Assembly: GCF_029867415.1 (NCBI RefSeq)
Contig: NC_081185.1
Location: 82,096,469 to 82,160,468, forward strand
Origin: Vicia villosa
Lineage: Eukaryota > Streptophyta > Magnoliopsida > Fabales > Fabaceae
DNA: 64,000 bases
Direction: 5' to 3'
The notes beneath the pieces are model-generated. The model made no database searches. It was not told the DNA's origin and worked only from the letters and a program-made list of their open reading frames with translations. The translations under genes and the position numbers were made by a program. Positions 35,952 to 48,965 of this stretch are shown here, piece after piece. Each line of letters begins with the position of its first letter. Within the stretch, counting starts at the first letter, position 1.

Positions 35952-36555
35952 TAACCTTGCATGACTGACCTTGTGCATGTTATCCTCTATGCATGCTGAC
36001 TTATTTGAAAAACTAACCCTTTGCCAAATTATGGAAAAAAGGAGGGAGTAATGGTAAAAAGTGGTGCATCTACTGTGTGCAGGTAAACCTAGTAATTTTT
36101 TGGTACTGGATGATTAGGAAGTACTAATGTTGTGCTCCATGCCGGAGCATGGGGAAAGACATCTAGCCATTGTCTCTATGTAAACAGATCCGAGTGTTAG
36201 TATACATGTGTTTGTAGATTTTGCATATCCTAATTATTAACTACTAACTTTTTGTGTTATGCATGACTAATTCTGTGAATAATTGCATGCTAATAATGGT
36301 TAGTTAGTAGGACTTTATGCTACTAACTATGTTCTAATTAAGTTCATGCATGACTAAGTTTGTGAATGATTGTATGATGGATTGTATTTATTTTTTAGTT
36401 TGGATCAACTGAATAGATTATGTGTAAGCATTTGAATGCTCATACTTGATGCTACTCACTTGTTCTGATATGAACATAGTGATATTTCTTGAAGAGTTAA
36501 ACAAAGTGTTATATCTTGAAGAGTTGTTTTGCCACAATTTATCAAAGGGGGAGAT
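35952..36555 (+). other. SIRE-type element, 3' untranslated part and polypurine tract
   Basis: Resumes the SIRE-type element after the solo LTR. No coding sequence. The string caaagggggagat at about 36544-36555 is the polypurine tract of this family and directly precedes the 3' LTR. Confidence 0.7.
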
Positions 36556-36955
36556 TGAAGTTCTTTGCGAATTGATCCTTTGGATTGGCTGCTTTTTTGC
36601 AAAACAACAACATGGAGAAGTGTTCAAAGTGTTCAAGTTGATCTAGCTTGCTTAAGTTGTATGGAACTGTAGAAGGGACATATGCTGGACAAGATGTCTC
36701 AGCATGTGGTATGACATCTGGGCCTTTTCTCAATAGGTCACACTGATGCGTTTTAGAGTATGTTCTACAGAAGATTTGTCAAAGATTTTATTATTATTAT
36801 TGATTTAACAATATGATTAAGTAATTTATTTGACAACTGGATGTAGATTAATTCATATTTAAATTTGAATTTAAATTGAAACAAATCATATCTTGTTGGA
36901 AACATTTAAGAAATAAATAATATCCATCAGATTTGCATTAATGATGAAAAATACT
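36556..36955 (+). repeat. SIRE-type 3' LTR, truncated
   Basis: Starts TGAAGTTCTTTGCG after the polypurine tract and matches 24093-24495 with substitutions and small gaps. The match stops near 36950, so about 600 bp of the LTR has been lost from its right end. Confidence 0.75.
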
Positions 36956-37242
36956 ATAGCATGTTTTTGGTGAAAAGTAGATGCAAATCTTGATGTTATT
37001 TTCCCATGTGTTGAAAACTTAAATTATGACTCATTTTGATTTATTTACAAATCAAATTAGTATTTTATGAGATTTTTGTACATGATACCGACCATAATTT
37101 CTTATTGATGTGCATGTTAAGTTTATTTTATAAGTAAAAATTAAATTAATATTGAGTATTAGACTACTCAATCTAAATACAAGAAGAATGAAAAATAAAA
37201 ATAATATCAATAAGTTCAAAAACTAAAGAAAATAAAGAATGG
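36956..37242. other. AT-rich interval, nothing recognised
   Basis: Between the truncated SIRE-type LTR and the hAT target duplication. No supported feature. Confidence 0.5.
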
Positions 37243-37250
37243 ATCACGAT

Positions 37251-37953
37251 AAGGGGTGTTTGCGGTGCAGTTTATGCGGTTTTGACGCTAAAAATCATCT
37301 GAACCGCAAGAGAAAAAACACGCGGTTCGGTTGACTTTTAAAAATAAATCAAACCAAACTAATACGGTTTTAATTGATTTGGTGGTTCGGTTTGTTCAAA
37401 AAAAATTATTAAGTCATATATACACATTATATACACATTTAGAAGAAAATATAATTTTGTGTCTTATCAATCATACATTTTCATAAAAAAATTATAATTG
37501 CCAAAATAAATTTAAACCTTGATACATAAAATTGCGTCCTACAAATGTATCTTAATTCTAAAGAATGAAATTGCATTCTTAAAGAAATATCATATAAAGA
37601 ATACGATAAAATATATATTGTCAAAATAGTATTTATAAATGAATAAATTTTTTATTTGTTGATATGTAAATTAAAATAAATATCATATAAAGAATATAAT
37701 AAAATATATACACAATGCTTGTTGATTTCTCTAATGAATTAAAGAAATATATATTGATTAGTAAGATTTTGTAACATAATGCGGTTTGGTTTAATTCGGT
37801 TTGCAAAATACAAACCGCAAACTGAATCGAACCGCGCAGTTCTGTTAGAAAATGGCCCAAAAAGATCTAAGTTAAATGCGGTTTTTTGCGATATCTATTT
37901 GGTTCGATTCGGTTTTACGATTTTTTATTGGGCCGTTTTGTTTTAAACACCTA
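37251..37953. mobile_element. Non-autonomous hAT element
   Basis: 703 bp flanked by a perfect 8-bp duplication atcacgat (37243-37250 and 37954-37961). The left end reads aaggggtgtttgcggt and the right end, reverse-complemented, reads taggtgtttaaaac. Subterminal tgcggttt and cggttcggtt words are repeated in both orientations near both ends. The 8-bp duplication and the ends fit the hAT superfamily. No transposase is encoded. Confidence 0.85.
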
Positions 37954-37961
37954 ATCACGAT

Positions 37962-38364
37962 GTCAATCCTCCAAATCAAAATCAATAGTTTTGAACCTGT
38001 AAGTTTGATTTTTGAACCTGTAAGTTTGATTCCGCTTGTTTAATATTATCATGCTATTTTGTTGTATTATTTTTCTTCTTCTTTATATTTTATATTATGA
38101 GCTTTGTTGTGATTGTATTATGTTAGTGATCTCCTAAACCCATTAGTGGTCATGTGAACTTTTTTTTAAACTAGTCATTACCAACCTTATAAGAGATTAC
38201 TATTTTTGAAATACTATTTAGTAAAAATAAAATTAATAACCATTATTTTGGCTTTTAAAATTATAAAAGTTGATCAATTTGATGTTTTAAGATGATTTTT
38301 TTTATAATAAAAAAACCTAGTCATTATAAGACATTGTTTTTTCAGACGTGCTATTAGAATATGG
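37962..38364. other. AT-rich interval
   Basis: A 22-bp direct duplication built on ttttgaacctgtaagtttga occurs at about 37989-38030. Otherwise no supported feature. Confidence 0.5.
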
Positions 38365-39125
38365 ATTTTTTTTAATAGGCAATTGATTAATAAAGCTCGC
38401 GCATTAGGGGTGCAACTCTTACAAACACAAGGAACTAGAGAATGATTGAATCGGATAAAGAAAGTTTAAACCAATCGTAGTAATTGGATCTAAACTAAGA
38501 ATATCCGCTAGATAACCATCTCCAAGAAAGAAAAATAATATTAGAACAAATAACATCAAAACTAAACTCCTTCCCCTCGAATATAATTGCATTCCGCATA
38601 ATTCAAAGACACCAAATCGTAGATAACCAGACGACATTGATCTTGATTTTGCAATGGCAATTAAACACCTTAACTTGTAAAGTCCCTAAATCAAGAAACT
38701 CTTCGATGTTGCTAACCTCCGAAATACCAAGCCAAACGAAAATATGACTCCAAATCTCCAACGCCCCCGACAATAAAAGAAAAGATGATAAGAAGATTCT
38801 TCATGAACTCCACAAAACTCACAATCCGGATTCGAAACATTTGCAACTCCTCTTTTCAATAATTAGTCTTTAGACTATAAACGGTCAATGGAAAATCTCC
38901 ACGAAAACAATTTGATCTTAGGCGGTATTTTAAGGCTCCACGTGACTTTCAACAAATTGAGCACTTGATTATCTCAAGCAAAAGATTTAGAAATGTTAAC
39001 CATCCAAGAAATACCCGCTACCGAAAACTCCTTATCCGGATTGAGGGACCAACCGAAAGTATCGCTTTCAAACTCGCACGGAACGTAACCGACCACAAGA
39101 GCACAGAACCGGTACCAACACGAAT
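38365..39125 (-). pseudogene. 5'-truncated LINE, zinc-binding RT tail
   Basis: On the minus strand the end near 38366-38375 is an A-tract after tttattaatcaattgcctatt, a typical LINE 3' end. Upstream, near 38731-38840, the frame reads CEFCGVHEESSYHLFFYC, the C..C...H....C signature of the zinc-binding domain found at the end of plant LINE reverse transcriptases. The preceding segment (PPKIKLFSWR near 38910) fits the same family. A single stop and frame changes break it. The flanks share gaatat next to each end, a possible short target duplication. Confidence 0.7.
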
Positions 39126-40056
39126 ATAGACATTGTTAATTGTATTTTTAGTCTTTTGTTTTACTCCTCAGCAAATATGTCTTTTTATTTCAAATTCAAA
39201 AGTTTTGATTCTTTCTTACCATTTTGTACATAAAATTAGCACATATGAATTTTAATAATATTTTATCTATATTACTTGTCATATTCATATTTTGCTATTC
39301 GAAACCTTGTCACATTTTACAAATATACATGATTAAAAAAATTGACATGTCATTAGTTTTAAGTGAAGATATTTAAAAATAAAACAAATTTGTTTGAATT
39401 TAAAATAGAAATGATAAGAGTTTGTTTGGTTTAGTTTTGTAAAAAGAAATTCATTTTTAAAATTTTAAAATAATAAAATTTGATTGATTACCTAATTCTT
39501 CAAAATTGTTTTTGAAAATTTAACTCTATTATGTGTTTTGAAAACTAAAAAAAAAATGTAAAATAAGATTTAGATATTTTGATTTTTACTTGGGAAAATT
39601 AAGAATGATAAAAAACAAGAAAAAATTATATAATTTTTATTTGTTGTACAATTTCAAAATAAAAAAAATTGTAAATAAATTATTTTGTTTTGTGAATGCA
39701 CTTGTATCTATTAAACAATTTTTTTTTATTTGTAAACTATTTTCAAAAATAAAACTAATAAATTTTTTTTCTTCGAAACTTTTTTTTAAAATCAATTTGA
39801 AAAATAGGTTTTAAACTAAAGGAAAAAGTATTCCAACAGATCCTAATTTTGTGAGTGAAATAAAATATCAAACTAAAATTATAAAATTTTCAAAATTAAT
39901 TTAATATAATACTAAAAAATATTCGATCTCAAATGAAGAAATGCGGTTGATATTTTTTAAAATTTAATTATTTTAGATATTATTTTAGAATTACATTAAT
40001 TTTCAAGATCAAACTATTAAAATACCCGAGCGGCTGCATGTGTAAAGTTATTTGAT
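39126..40056. other. AT-rich interval, nothing recognised
   Basis: Very AT-rich, with only short lysine/phenylalanine-rich frames that follow from base composition. Confidence 0.5.
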
Positions 40057-40200
40057 ACAATATAAATTGTATTTAAATACGTATCAAATTTAAAATTAGC
40101 TATTAATTTAAAAACGAACAATAATTATACAATATAAATTGTATTTAAATATGTATCTAAATTTAAAATTAGCTATTAATTTAAAAATAAACAATGATTA
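40057..40200. repeat. Two 72-bp tandem copies
   Basis: Copies start at 40057 and 40129 (acaatataaattgtatttaa...), each ending in an aacaat(a/g)att(a) string. They form the first part of a more degenerate repeat region running to about 41100. Confidence 0.85.
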
Positions 40201-40369
40201 TGTAAATTCAATTGTACTAAAATATAAAGAGAAAAAAAGGAATATGTGAGATGAAAGAAAAAAGAATATTTAATATTTAAAAATAAAAATTTTAGGTTTT
40301 AAATTAAGATAGTTGTTGATTAAAATAAAACATATATTGTGCTAATAGTGACCCATGAAATAGAAAGTT

Positions 40370-40687
<318 letters not shown>

Positions 40688-41100
40688 TTAGCCAAAATAA
40701 TAATATAAACTCAATTGTATTAAATAATCATGCAAAAAAAAAAAAGACTCGTGAGAAGAGGAAAGAAAAAAAATATTTTGATATTTTGAAATAGGGATTT
40801 TGTCTTTCAAATTAAGGAAAATTGTTGATTAAAATAAAATAGATATTGTGTTGATAATGATCCGTGAGATAAAAAATTGTTTGATGCGATATAAAATGTA
40901 TTTAGATACACATTCAAAATAATTAATTAATTATAAAATGAACAATAATCATATAAATTTAACTTTACTAAATAATCATATAAAAAAACCCTGGGATAGA
41001 GAAAAAACAAATATTTAGAAATAATTATGTCGTCTCTCAAATTAAGACAATGATTGATTAAAATAAAATAGATATTGTATTGATAGTGACCCGTGATATA

Positions 41101-44100
41101 TAATAAATTATTAATTTTATTAAAATTAAAAAATAGATTATTAGTATTTTTGGTGATAATAAATAAATAAACAAGAAAAAAATTAAAAAGAAAGTGAGAA
41201 AGTGTGGAAATTTTTTGAAATTTTAATAAGAGAGAATGAGTAAATGTAGTATTTAATTATAATTTAATTGATGAATGTTGAAAAATGAATATCACATGTC
41301 AATTTTAAAAATAGTTAGATATTCAATAGATTGTTGAAATTGAACACATGACATGTTGTAATAGGAGATGAGAATGAAAAAGATAAACACTACTTTATTT
41401 AAACACCACTTAACGTAAATAATTTGATGTGAAAGGACAATTTAAAAATTTTGTGCATTAAATTTTTAATGGATAAATAGTAGATTCTCCGAACTCAATC
41501 AATGATTCACTCTAATATTTTATTAGAAAACTTATAAGCATGTTAAAGACCAGTGAGGCCTTCAGAAATCCACATTTGAAGAAATGAAAAAAGTACAGAC
41601 AGCTATAACATTGCAGAGCAGAACATGTGAACAAAAATAAAACTGCAATTCAACCGGTGAAATTTTCAGTTATAGAACTTTTACACACCTGTTTGCGTTT
41701 TCAAACCTTTATGCATGCATCTACATGATGATGTTCTGTTAATGGTTGAGTTGAACATGACAAAGAAATGTTTGTGATGGTGTTGGTGAAAATGACTAAT
41801 GATGGTAGTTTCAACATGGCATAAAGTCCTAAAGTAAAGTAAAAGTTAAATTGCATCATAATAATATTGTGGCGATATGTAATTTCAAGTATATCAAAAT
41901 ATGGATGATTTTGTACAGCAATCTCAAAAAAATTGGTTGCTTAATTTTAAAAACAAATTTATGTAAGAACATATATCCAATTATAGATGTTAAAGTACCA
42001 AATAACTGTGATATTAGTCCTTACAATTATGTATTCTTTACCAAAATAATTGTGATATTAGTGATTGCAAAATACCCTTGAATCTTGAATTTAGTTGGGT
42101 ATCGGTACATTTATCCAATCAATTAATGGTATTCAATGCTACATCACTTTTTTGTTTTTATTTTTTAAAAAAATTAAAATTAAAATTAAAATTAATTTAC
42201 ACTAAAGATACGGATACCAAACTAAAATTCATGAGTATCAAAGAATTTACTAAATAAATATTCAATTATAAAAACAAAGTCGAGGATAAAAAACAAGGTG
42301 GCTTATAGAGTGAAGGTTCAATTAAGACCCTCACCATGAACCATATTTATCAACTATCATATTAAATGAATTCACAAATTTTATCGTACACCACACTGTA
42401 TTGAATCTTATTTCCATCTTGTATCTTCTCTCCTTTTGAGTTTCATCCACTTCCACTGCCGCATAACAACAACTCCCAGGAAAAAACATCAACACATATC
42501 TTAGTGTTTGAGTGATTCATGAAAATAGTAAGATTATACTTTTAAGAATTCCAACATCACAACTGTCCAGTCTCTTTTTACCCATCAGATTATCAAAGTT
42601 TTAGGATAGATTTGGATCTTAAAAAAATATATTTTCAAAATTAAAAAAAAAATCTCAAAATAGTTCTTAATATGGTATTTCATAAAACATTTCAACTGTA
42701 TTGTTTTTCGTTATCAACTTTGATTTTATTCACAAGTCCATAAAATGATTTTGGCCCCTTTTAGATTATGGCATGTAAAATTCAAACGCTACTTATGAAA
42801 TGATAATTTGATTTGTTTTTACCCATAAGATTAAGATGGTGAAGAACTGGCATTAAAATCTTGATGTTTTGCTTTAAAAATTCAATTTCATTCTTCCCAA
42901 TTACAAATTTACACCAATACTATATGTTATGTTATTCATGGTAGAAAAAAAAACGATTTGTTGGTAATTATTTGCATGCGGTGGATATAAAGGTAAGGGA
43001 GAATGCATAGGGTGGGATAGAGATACCTATTGAGTGATAGATAAAGAGAGTGAATCGAGTGCACTAAGGAATATTTAAATCATGTATGTTTGTTTAATCC
43101 AACAATCAATTTAAATGGTACATAAACGAAAGACTTAATTGATCCCTCACCATAGAAGTAAAAAAAAAAACAATATATAAAATTAATTATGAATTATTTA
43201 TATACAATAATCACAATAAAAAAAATTAAATTGATTTAATTTAATATATGAACACACTCTTATTCGGTGTGAGATTCTCTCTTCCCTCTCTATTCTTAAA
43301 GCCCCTCAATTTTTTTCTTTCTTTCAAATTTATCCCTTTGGAATTTTAAAATCGGAACAAGACCTGTTGGATTTTAGAATTAGAACACACCAAATCTATT
43401 TGCATTAGAACGAAATATGTGTTTCAACAGACAGTCATATCATCCATGTGTTTCAATAGACAACCATATCATCCATGGACTCTATTTACACAAATTTCAT
43501 CTGCAAGCAAAGATAATGTGACTGCAAACTCTTCCTCATTGTTTTTCATTGTATTTTCGTATCATTTACTTAGTATTATGTATTGGTTTTATTCGAATTC
43601 TAAAATTCAAATGATATTCCTATATCAGGAAAAGTACACTTTACAATGTGTACAATTAGTAAGATGATGCAAATCAGGTATTCATTTGGATGAGATTCAG
43701 TCACCGAATGAGGTTACAATTTCAAGGGCCTATTCGAGAACATAGGAAAGTGGAGAGATTCACATTCAATATTAGTCAGATTTCAAGAAAAAGACAAATA
43801 ATATGAAAATACAATTGATTGTTCCTTAACACAAATCTCAAGCACAACCAGCAGCACAATCTCATGTCTAAACTTTGTTCCTTAACTACCATCTACATTT
43901 TCAACACCAACCCATAACCTTACTCAATTTCTTCTCATTTTCTGATTTAGAATACCACTAATCTCATACATTTTTCTATGTATTACTATTTGGTAGCAAA
44001 GAAGATAGCCACATCATTTTAATTCAATACCAATATCCTAAGTGTCTTTTTCAAAATATTGTGTCATTGAGGCTTATAGTCCAACTAGTGGAACTAGCCA

Positions 44101-44849
44101 ACTTATGACGTACGAACATAGCACTGACATTTACACGTCGACACCAATAATAATTAAAAATAAATAAATACATTAAACGTAACCACAAATGCCACTATCG
44201 GTGACCGACACAACATAAACACACCTTTTTTAAAGGTGTCGATGTTACAGAGCTACACAAATTATACAATAGAAAACTAACTCTTGATCAATTCCCTCAA
44301 ACACAACGCTGGATGACGGTTTGTACTCAACTCTAAAGCTTCATTTGTATATAATAATGGAACATGACCAAAACAAGGAAACAATTGAGGGGCAGTAGTA
44401 GAAAACTATCAGATAGTTTTCTTCTCAGTAGAAACATAAAATAAACCAATGTTCTCATCAGAAAAAAAAATTCGGATAAATAAATACTCGTTGACGTACC
44501 AACGGAAAAACAGAGTTGGCGATCAAAATATTTCATGTTCAGAATAGTTCGTTATCAAAATCTACCACAGATAACTTTAAAAAAAGAAATTGAAAAAAGT
44601 TAAGCAAACCCAAACACGCTTTATCCAACATAAGTGCTACTGAAAATGTCATTATAAACCGAGGTTGTGTAAAAGGCTATATTGTGATCAAAGAAAAACA
44701 AAAAAAAAAACGCATATATAGTGGCAACTCAATTCTATCAAAGTCTTTCCTTTCTCATTACCTCTAACAATATGAGAGCTTTACATTTAATATATGTATA
44801 ATGTAAAAATTGAATGGTTCAAACTTGAAAATAATTTACTCTGATGATG
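41101..44849. other. AT-rich intergenic interval
   Basis: No gene is supported. Small features: a tandem 29-bp duplication at 43417-43474 (atgtgtttcaa(c/t)agaca... twice), a run of attaaaattaaaattaaaatt near 42175, and a short inverted string with gtgtcgatgtt near 44235. The segment at 44700-44849 is downstream of the plastid-protein gene and probably holds its 3' untranslated region. Confidence 0.5.
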
Positions 44850-46636
44850 CTACTTGTATTTGTCCATTATTTTTTGAGCTTCTTCCACAGGATCATTCAT
44901 AGGTTTGGTCGTAGTTCCTCCATTCCCGCTCGGTGGTCCTTGATCTTTATTGAATGCTAGATATGCAAAGTATGCAAGTCCTATGGTAGCCTAAAATATA
45001 GCAATACCGACACGCTGACACCGTTTATAATTGGAAAAAATAAAAGTACAAACTACAATCACAATAATCTGAAATTTAAATTTGATAAGCAAAGTGGATG
45101 ACTTACCAATATGAAGAAAACTGTAGAGAGGATTGACTTGAACACAAAAAGCAAAGCACTCAAACCCACAAAAGTTACTGCAATCCTCGCTATTGGTCTT
45201 GGTACAGAACTCTGGCAATGGCAAAAAGAAGAAAATGAAATAAAAACATGGAAAAACTAGAAGTATTATAGTATTTGTAACAAATTTGAAGACAACAGCT
45301 AGATAAATCAAAAGATTACTCAAAAATGGAAAAGGCAGTGGTGTCGACCAGTTGCTGTAAACAGCAGACTGCTCAAGTTCCACTAAAATAGTGTAATAGC
45401 CGCTATTTGACAAGACTTGATATAAAAATCTTATGGCGGAATAATAATAGTTGGTTAAAATTTCACTATGCCATAGCCGCACTATAGCCGTTATTTGACA
45501 ACACCGGAAAGAAGGTAAACTCTTACTTACCGGGACAAGATTTGTGCCTGCGTCAATTCCATCCTTACCAACTCTCCATGCATTCTGCAGAACTATCTCA
45601 TAACCACAGAGATAATCGAAATGGAGCAATAGTTAGGGTTTCTGGATAACCAAAATAGCTGAAAAGATAGCTATGAAAAATACAACTGCCAGCTCTTCAA
45701 AGATTAAATGTTCCAATTCCGAAAGGCATAAAATTGGCACAAATAGCAAAATATTTAAATATCCCGCACGTGTGTTCGATTCAGCGGTGAAGAAAATTGA
45801 TTTTGTAAAATTGATTCTAGTTGAAAGTAAAAAGTGAGTTGAAAAGTAAATTTCAATGTAAAAATCACATTTAGACTCAAAAGTTATAAATAATAACTTC
45901 AAGTGGAATCAATTCTAGAAAACACAATCAACTCTACTCGACAACAACCAGACATATCAAAATCAATTCTACATAATCAATTTTGGATGCTCCAAACGTG
46001 AAACCAAACATGCACGTAGTTACTTTAAATCACTTATTCTTACCAATGTCTACAAGTTCGTATCGTGTGTGGTATCTGTGTGAGTAATTCCCTAAACTTA
46101 ACACACAATAGGAGAGCATATATTCAATGATTCTAGTTTCTTAACGGTATTTAACACCAAAATACTTTTCAACTTTATAATCCACCTTACTTCTATATAA
46201 TCATAGTTTCTTCACTTTTATCCAACAATTTTCAATTCAACCATCCACAAAACATTCTACAAAGTACAAACATAAAAATCAAAACTAGAACTTGCAACAG
46301 AAACAAACAACCACAAAGTATCCAACAACAACCCATTAACAAAACTTGAAATTACCATCACTATAGCTGAAATCTAAAACCAATGTAAGAGAAATACCAA
46401 AATCCAAAATAAACTTGGGGCTACTAACCTTTAGTAATATTGGACTGTGCCGCAAAAACTACAAACCTGGAGCGAGGTTTGTATGTTCTGGAAAGCTTGA
46501 ACTGAGAATTTGATAGGAAAGATTGATTTTTCAGCTTCAAAAGAGACTTTACCGAAGGAAATTGATGATGGGTAGGTCGATTTAGATGGCAACTTGGAAA
46601 GAAAGGGGTAACAGAATTGAAGTTTAGAACAAACAT
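44850..46636 (-). CDS. Predicted plastid membrane protein, four exons, 171 residues
   Basis: Exons on the minus strand are 46636-46429, 45592-45531, 45211-45107 and 44990-44850. All introns are GT...AG, and the joined length is 516 nt with no stop before TAG at 44852-44850. Residues 1 to about 60 are rich in Ser, Lys, Arg and Asn and nearly free of acidic residues, ending RSRFVVFAAQSN, which looks like a chloroplast transit peptide with a cleavage region. The mature part has WRVGKDGIDAGTNLVP, then two hydrophobic helices (IAVTFVGLSALLFVF; STVFFIL continuing into ATIGLAYFAYLAF), and a polar tail ending EEAQKIMDKYK. I read it as a small conserved plant protein of plastid membranes of unknown function. 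The family impression is from memory and unverified. Intron 1 holds a MITE-like repeat and intron 2 another small repeat. This is the only clearly intact multi-exon host gene here. Confidence 0.8.
45212..45530. repeat. Small repeat in intron 2 of the plastid-protein gene
   Basis: Two similar strings, aatagccgctatttgacaa (about 45392-45411) and atagccgttatttgacaac (about 45483-45502), lie 91 bp apart in the same direction, with a related inverted string catagccgcactatag nearby. This looks like the remains of a short element. Only the two strings are firm; the feature spans the whole intron. Confidence 0.4.
45766..46018. mobile_element. MITE-like element in intron 1
   Basis: The left end gcacgtgtgttcgattcagc...aaaattga and the complement of the right end (gcatgtttggtttcacg...caaaattga) are imperfect inverse copies. 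Strings aatcaattcta and attgattcta recur inside in both directions. It lies wholly within intron 1, so the gene tolerates it. The superfamily is not assigned. Confidence 0.45.
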
Positions 46637-46858
46637 TTTTTTATATTGAAAATTGAATGTGCGAAAAAACTAGGATAGGTTGAATCAAAGATACGGAAAA
46701 TTTTGATTTTGATTGGTTTCAGGTAGAGATGAATTTTGAAAGAAGTGAAGTATGAATGAACATAGAAGAGTTCTTGGAGAGGTGGTTTTTCTTAGCCTCA
46801 CAAAGGTGGGCTTCAAGTTCTTGGGCCCTTGAGTTGGTTTTGTAGGAGAATTTGTGAA
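46637..46858. promoter_or_regulatory. Upstream region of the plastid-protein gene
   Basis: 222 bp between the start codon and the MITE at 46859. It should contain the 5' untranslated region and core promoter. No convincing TATA box was found on the minus strand, which is common for plastid-protein genes. Confidence 0.4.
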
Positions 46859-47252
46859 GGTACTCTTAAAATTAAACTTGACACCCCCAATTTTGATTTA
46901 TAATATTAAAAATATATTTGTCTAAAAATGTCGGTAAAAATGTATGTTATTCTACCAATTTTTTCAAAAATTCCAGTATAAATGCATGTAAATCATGAGA
47001 TTTTATCGGACATTTCGAAAATGCATGTAAAAATTCATTGTTTTCCTAAACACGCGTATGACCATGAAAATACAGGTAAAATTGCAAAGTTTTGATGAAG
47101 ATAAAGGACTTACTGGTAAAAATGCGGTGAATTACACAAATTTTATAAAAGTTTTGAGAAATAACAATTGATATGTGATTTTCACTCGTTTAGGCCAAAG
47201 GGTACTATAGTAAAAGAATGATTGGAGGGTGTCGACTTTAATTTTGAGGGTG
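46859..47252. mobile_element. MITE with ggtaccctcaaaattaaa-type ends, plus a half copy
   Basis: The left end ggtactcttaaaattaaact...gacaccc and the right end gggtgtcgactttaattttg...ggtgcc are inverted repeats of about 29 bp. A further copy of the left end (ggcaccctcaaaattaaatt) follows at 47349-47376, with agaacaaatt / aatttgttct forming an additional inverted pair across 47254-47348. It lies close upstream of the plastid-protein gene. Confidence 0.6.
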
Positions 47253-47504
47253 CCAGAACAAATTCTCGTTTTGTAGCCCACAAAAGGCCTAAATATTTAT
47301 GGCAGTTTTTCAATCCTTTATATGTCTTCAATGGAATTGAATTTGTTCTGGCACCCTCAAAATTAAATTCAACACCCTTAGCTTACATGAAGACATGTTA
47401 AGGGTGTTTACTTTCAATTCCATTGATAGTAACAAGGTGCAGTGGGTGGCATGACATGAAAGAAGATAAGTAGTTTTGGTGTTGAATGTAGATGTCAGTC
47501 GGAT

Positions 47505-47935
47505 TAAAATGGAAGGAAGGGCTAGAGTAGGAGGTATGGTCGGAGATAACAATTACAACTAGACTATGGGATTCAATAGTTTCTTAGGGGATGCAAATAC
47601 CATTCATTTTGAGCTTATGGCCCTTTGGCTTGGATCAAAGATGGTTAATGCTCAATATGTTCATAGGGTGATTTGTTACTCGGAGACTCAAAGACCATCA
47701 TTGATATGATTAGCAAGTCGATTAAGTTATCACATGTGTATGCAACCTAAATTGCAAATGTTAAAGACTTCATTGGAATGGATTGTGATGTAGCAATTAA
47801 GCATACTTTCTACGAGGGGAATCTGTGTGTGTATTTTCTAGCAATAAATGTAATGAAATCACCTATCATGGACCATTGGCTAGGATTGACCTATTGAAGA
47901 TTGCATTAACATACTTCTTGCATGAATAGCGACAA
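47505..47935 (+). pseudogene. RNase H-like fragment (LINE-type)
   Basis: Readable only with frame changes. Near 47590 it reads GDANTIHFELMALWLGSK (the second acidic residue and its helix); near 47675 YSETQ, then IDMISKSIKLSHVYAT; and near 47765-47830 VKDFIGMDCDVAIKHTF followed by YEGNL. This is the order of the RNase H domain found at the end of plant LINEs and in many stand-alone pseudogenes. The catalytic Asp in YSDS is Glu (YSET), and stops occur at several points. No A-tail or target duplication was seen. Confidence 0.65.
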
Positions 47936-48965
47936 TCGAGGCATTCATCACTATGTTTTTTTAAAGTATGACTTTGTCCCTCATTCAAATACAAAGATTT
48001 GTCATTCATTATGAAATACTATGATATTTTCAAATTCATCATCTATATGTCCTCCACGGTGTCATTAACTAGTATAGTCTATTTTGAATTTTTTTTAAGC
48101 GTGTATCTTGTAGATTTTTTAATTATAGGCTTAACAACATTCTTACCTTGAAAATACAACATTGATCAATACTACAAAACACACACACACACATTGATCA
48201 ACACTGTCAAAATACATTTAAGTTTTTTTCTTCATATAAGCTCATAGACTGATAAAGTATTTCAAATACCCAAAGCAATTGAAAATAAACTAGTAGGTTT
48301 CCAATATTCAAGGGCAGATCATGCATCCTCAACTACACTTCAATATGTTTAATCTTTAATTTTTAAGTCTCAAATTTGGCATTCACGCAGACAAATGTTG
48401 GATTGATAGTTTAACATTTTATATCCCTACATTTTACAAAAAATTGAGATCCTATCTTGAGTTGAATGATAATTCTAAATAGCTAGTTTTGAAGGAGTTA
48501 AATCCTAGTTAATGGTTGGACTCCCTATTTTCACGAGTTTATAATGTGATTCTGATGCCTTCAATGTCATGCTACCATTTCTAATGATCAATATCTCATA
48601 AATTATTTTTGCAGTGTTCGAGTTCTTCTCTATAAGCCTCTTCAAGTATTTTGATCAATAGATAGTTATCTTTGAGGCAAAGCTTGACAAATTTGAAACT
48701 GATATGTCACACGCGTTTGAAAGAGCTTGTGCAATACAATTTCTTTTGTACATAGGATTCAAATGGTGTTAGAGATATCAGATATCATTCTAGAAGAAGA
48801 ACCGACATTGAAACATCTCCATGCCGATTGGTGGCACCGGAGAAGCCTCAATAAAATAGTGTTTCTTTTAACTCCTAAAATCACAAAAACCAAATAGACT
48901 TTTTATAAATTTGATTAATATTCATTTTAATTTTTGAGACCAATTCAATATACATTTATTTACAA
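47936..48965. other. AT-rich interval, nothing recognised
   Basis: Contains a short (ca)n run at about 48178-48194 flanked by two copies of ttgatcaa(t/c)act. No gene or element end is supported before the Helitron-like end at 48966. Confidence 0.5.

Larger units (their letters stand above)
24093..36955 (+). mobile_element. SIRE/Maximus-type Ty1/copia element, rearranged and nested
   Basis: The 5' LTR-like segment (24093-about 25085) and the truncated 3' LTR segment (36556-36955) share the stretch from gaagttnttttgnnaattg through the aagatttgtcaaagatttta region. A SIRE-type gag follows the first, and a polypurine tract caaagggggagat precedes the second. Between them lie gag, zinc-knuckle, RNase H-end and possible env-like pieces. 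Most of pol is missing or replaced. A Tekay-type solo LTR with its own nested element (29350-35946) interrupts the 3' untranslated part. The element is long dead. Confidence 0.8.

Noticed and set aside
45633..45902. Open frame in intron 1 of the plastid-protein gene
   Set aside because: Lies within a MITE-like repeat and intron sequence; the spliced gene model accounts for the region.
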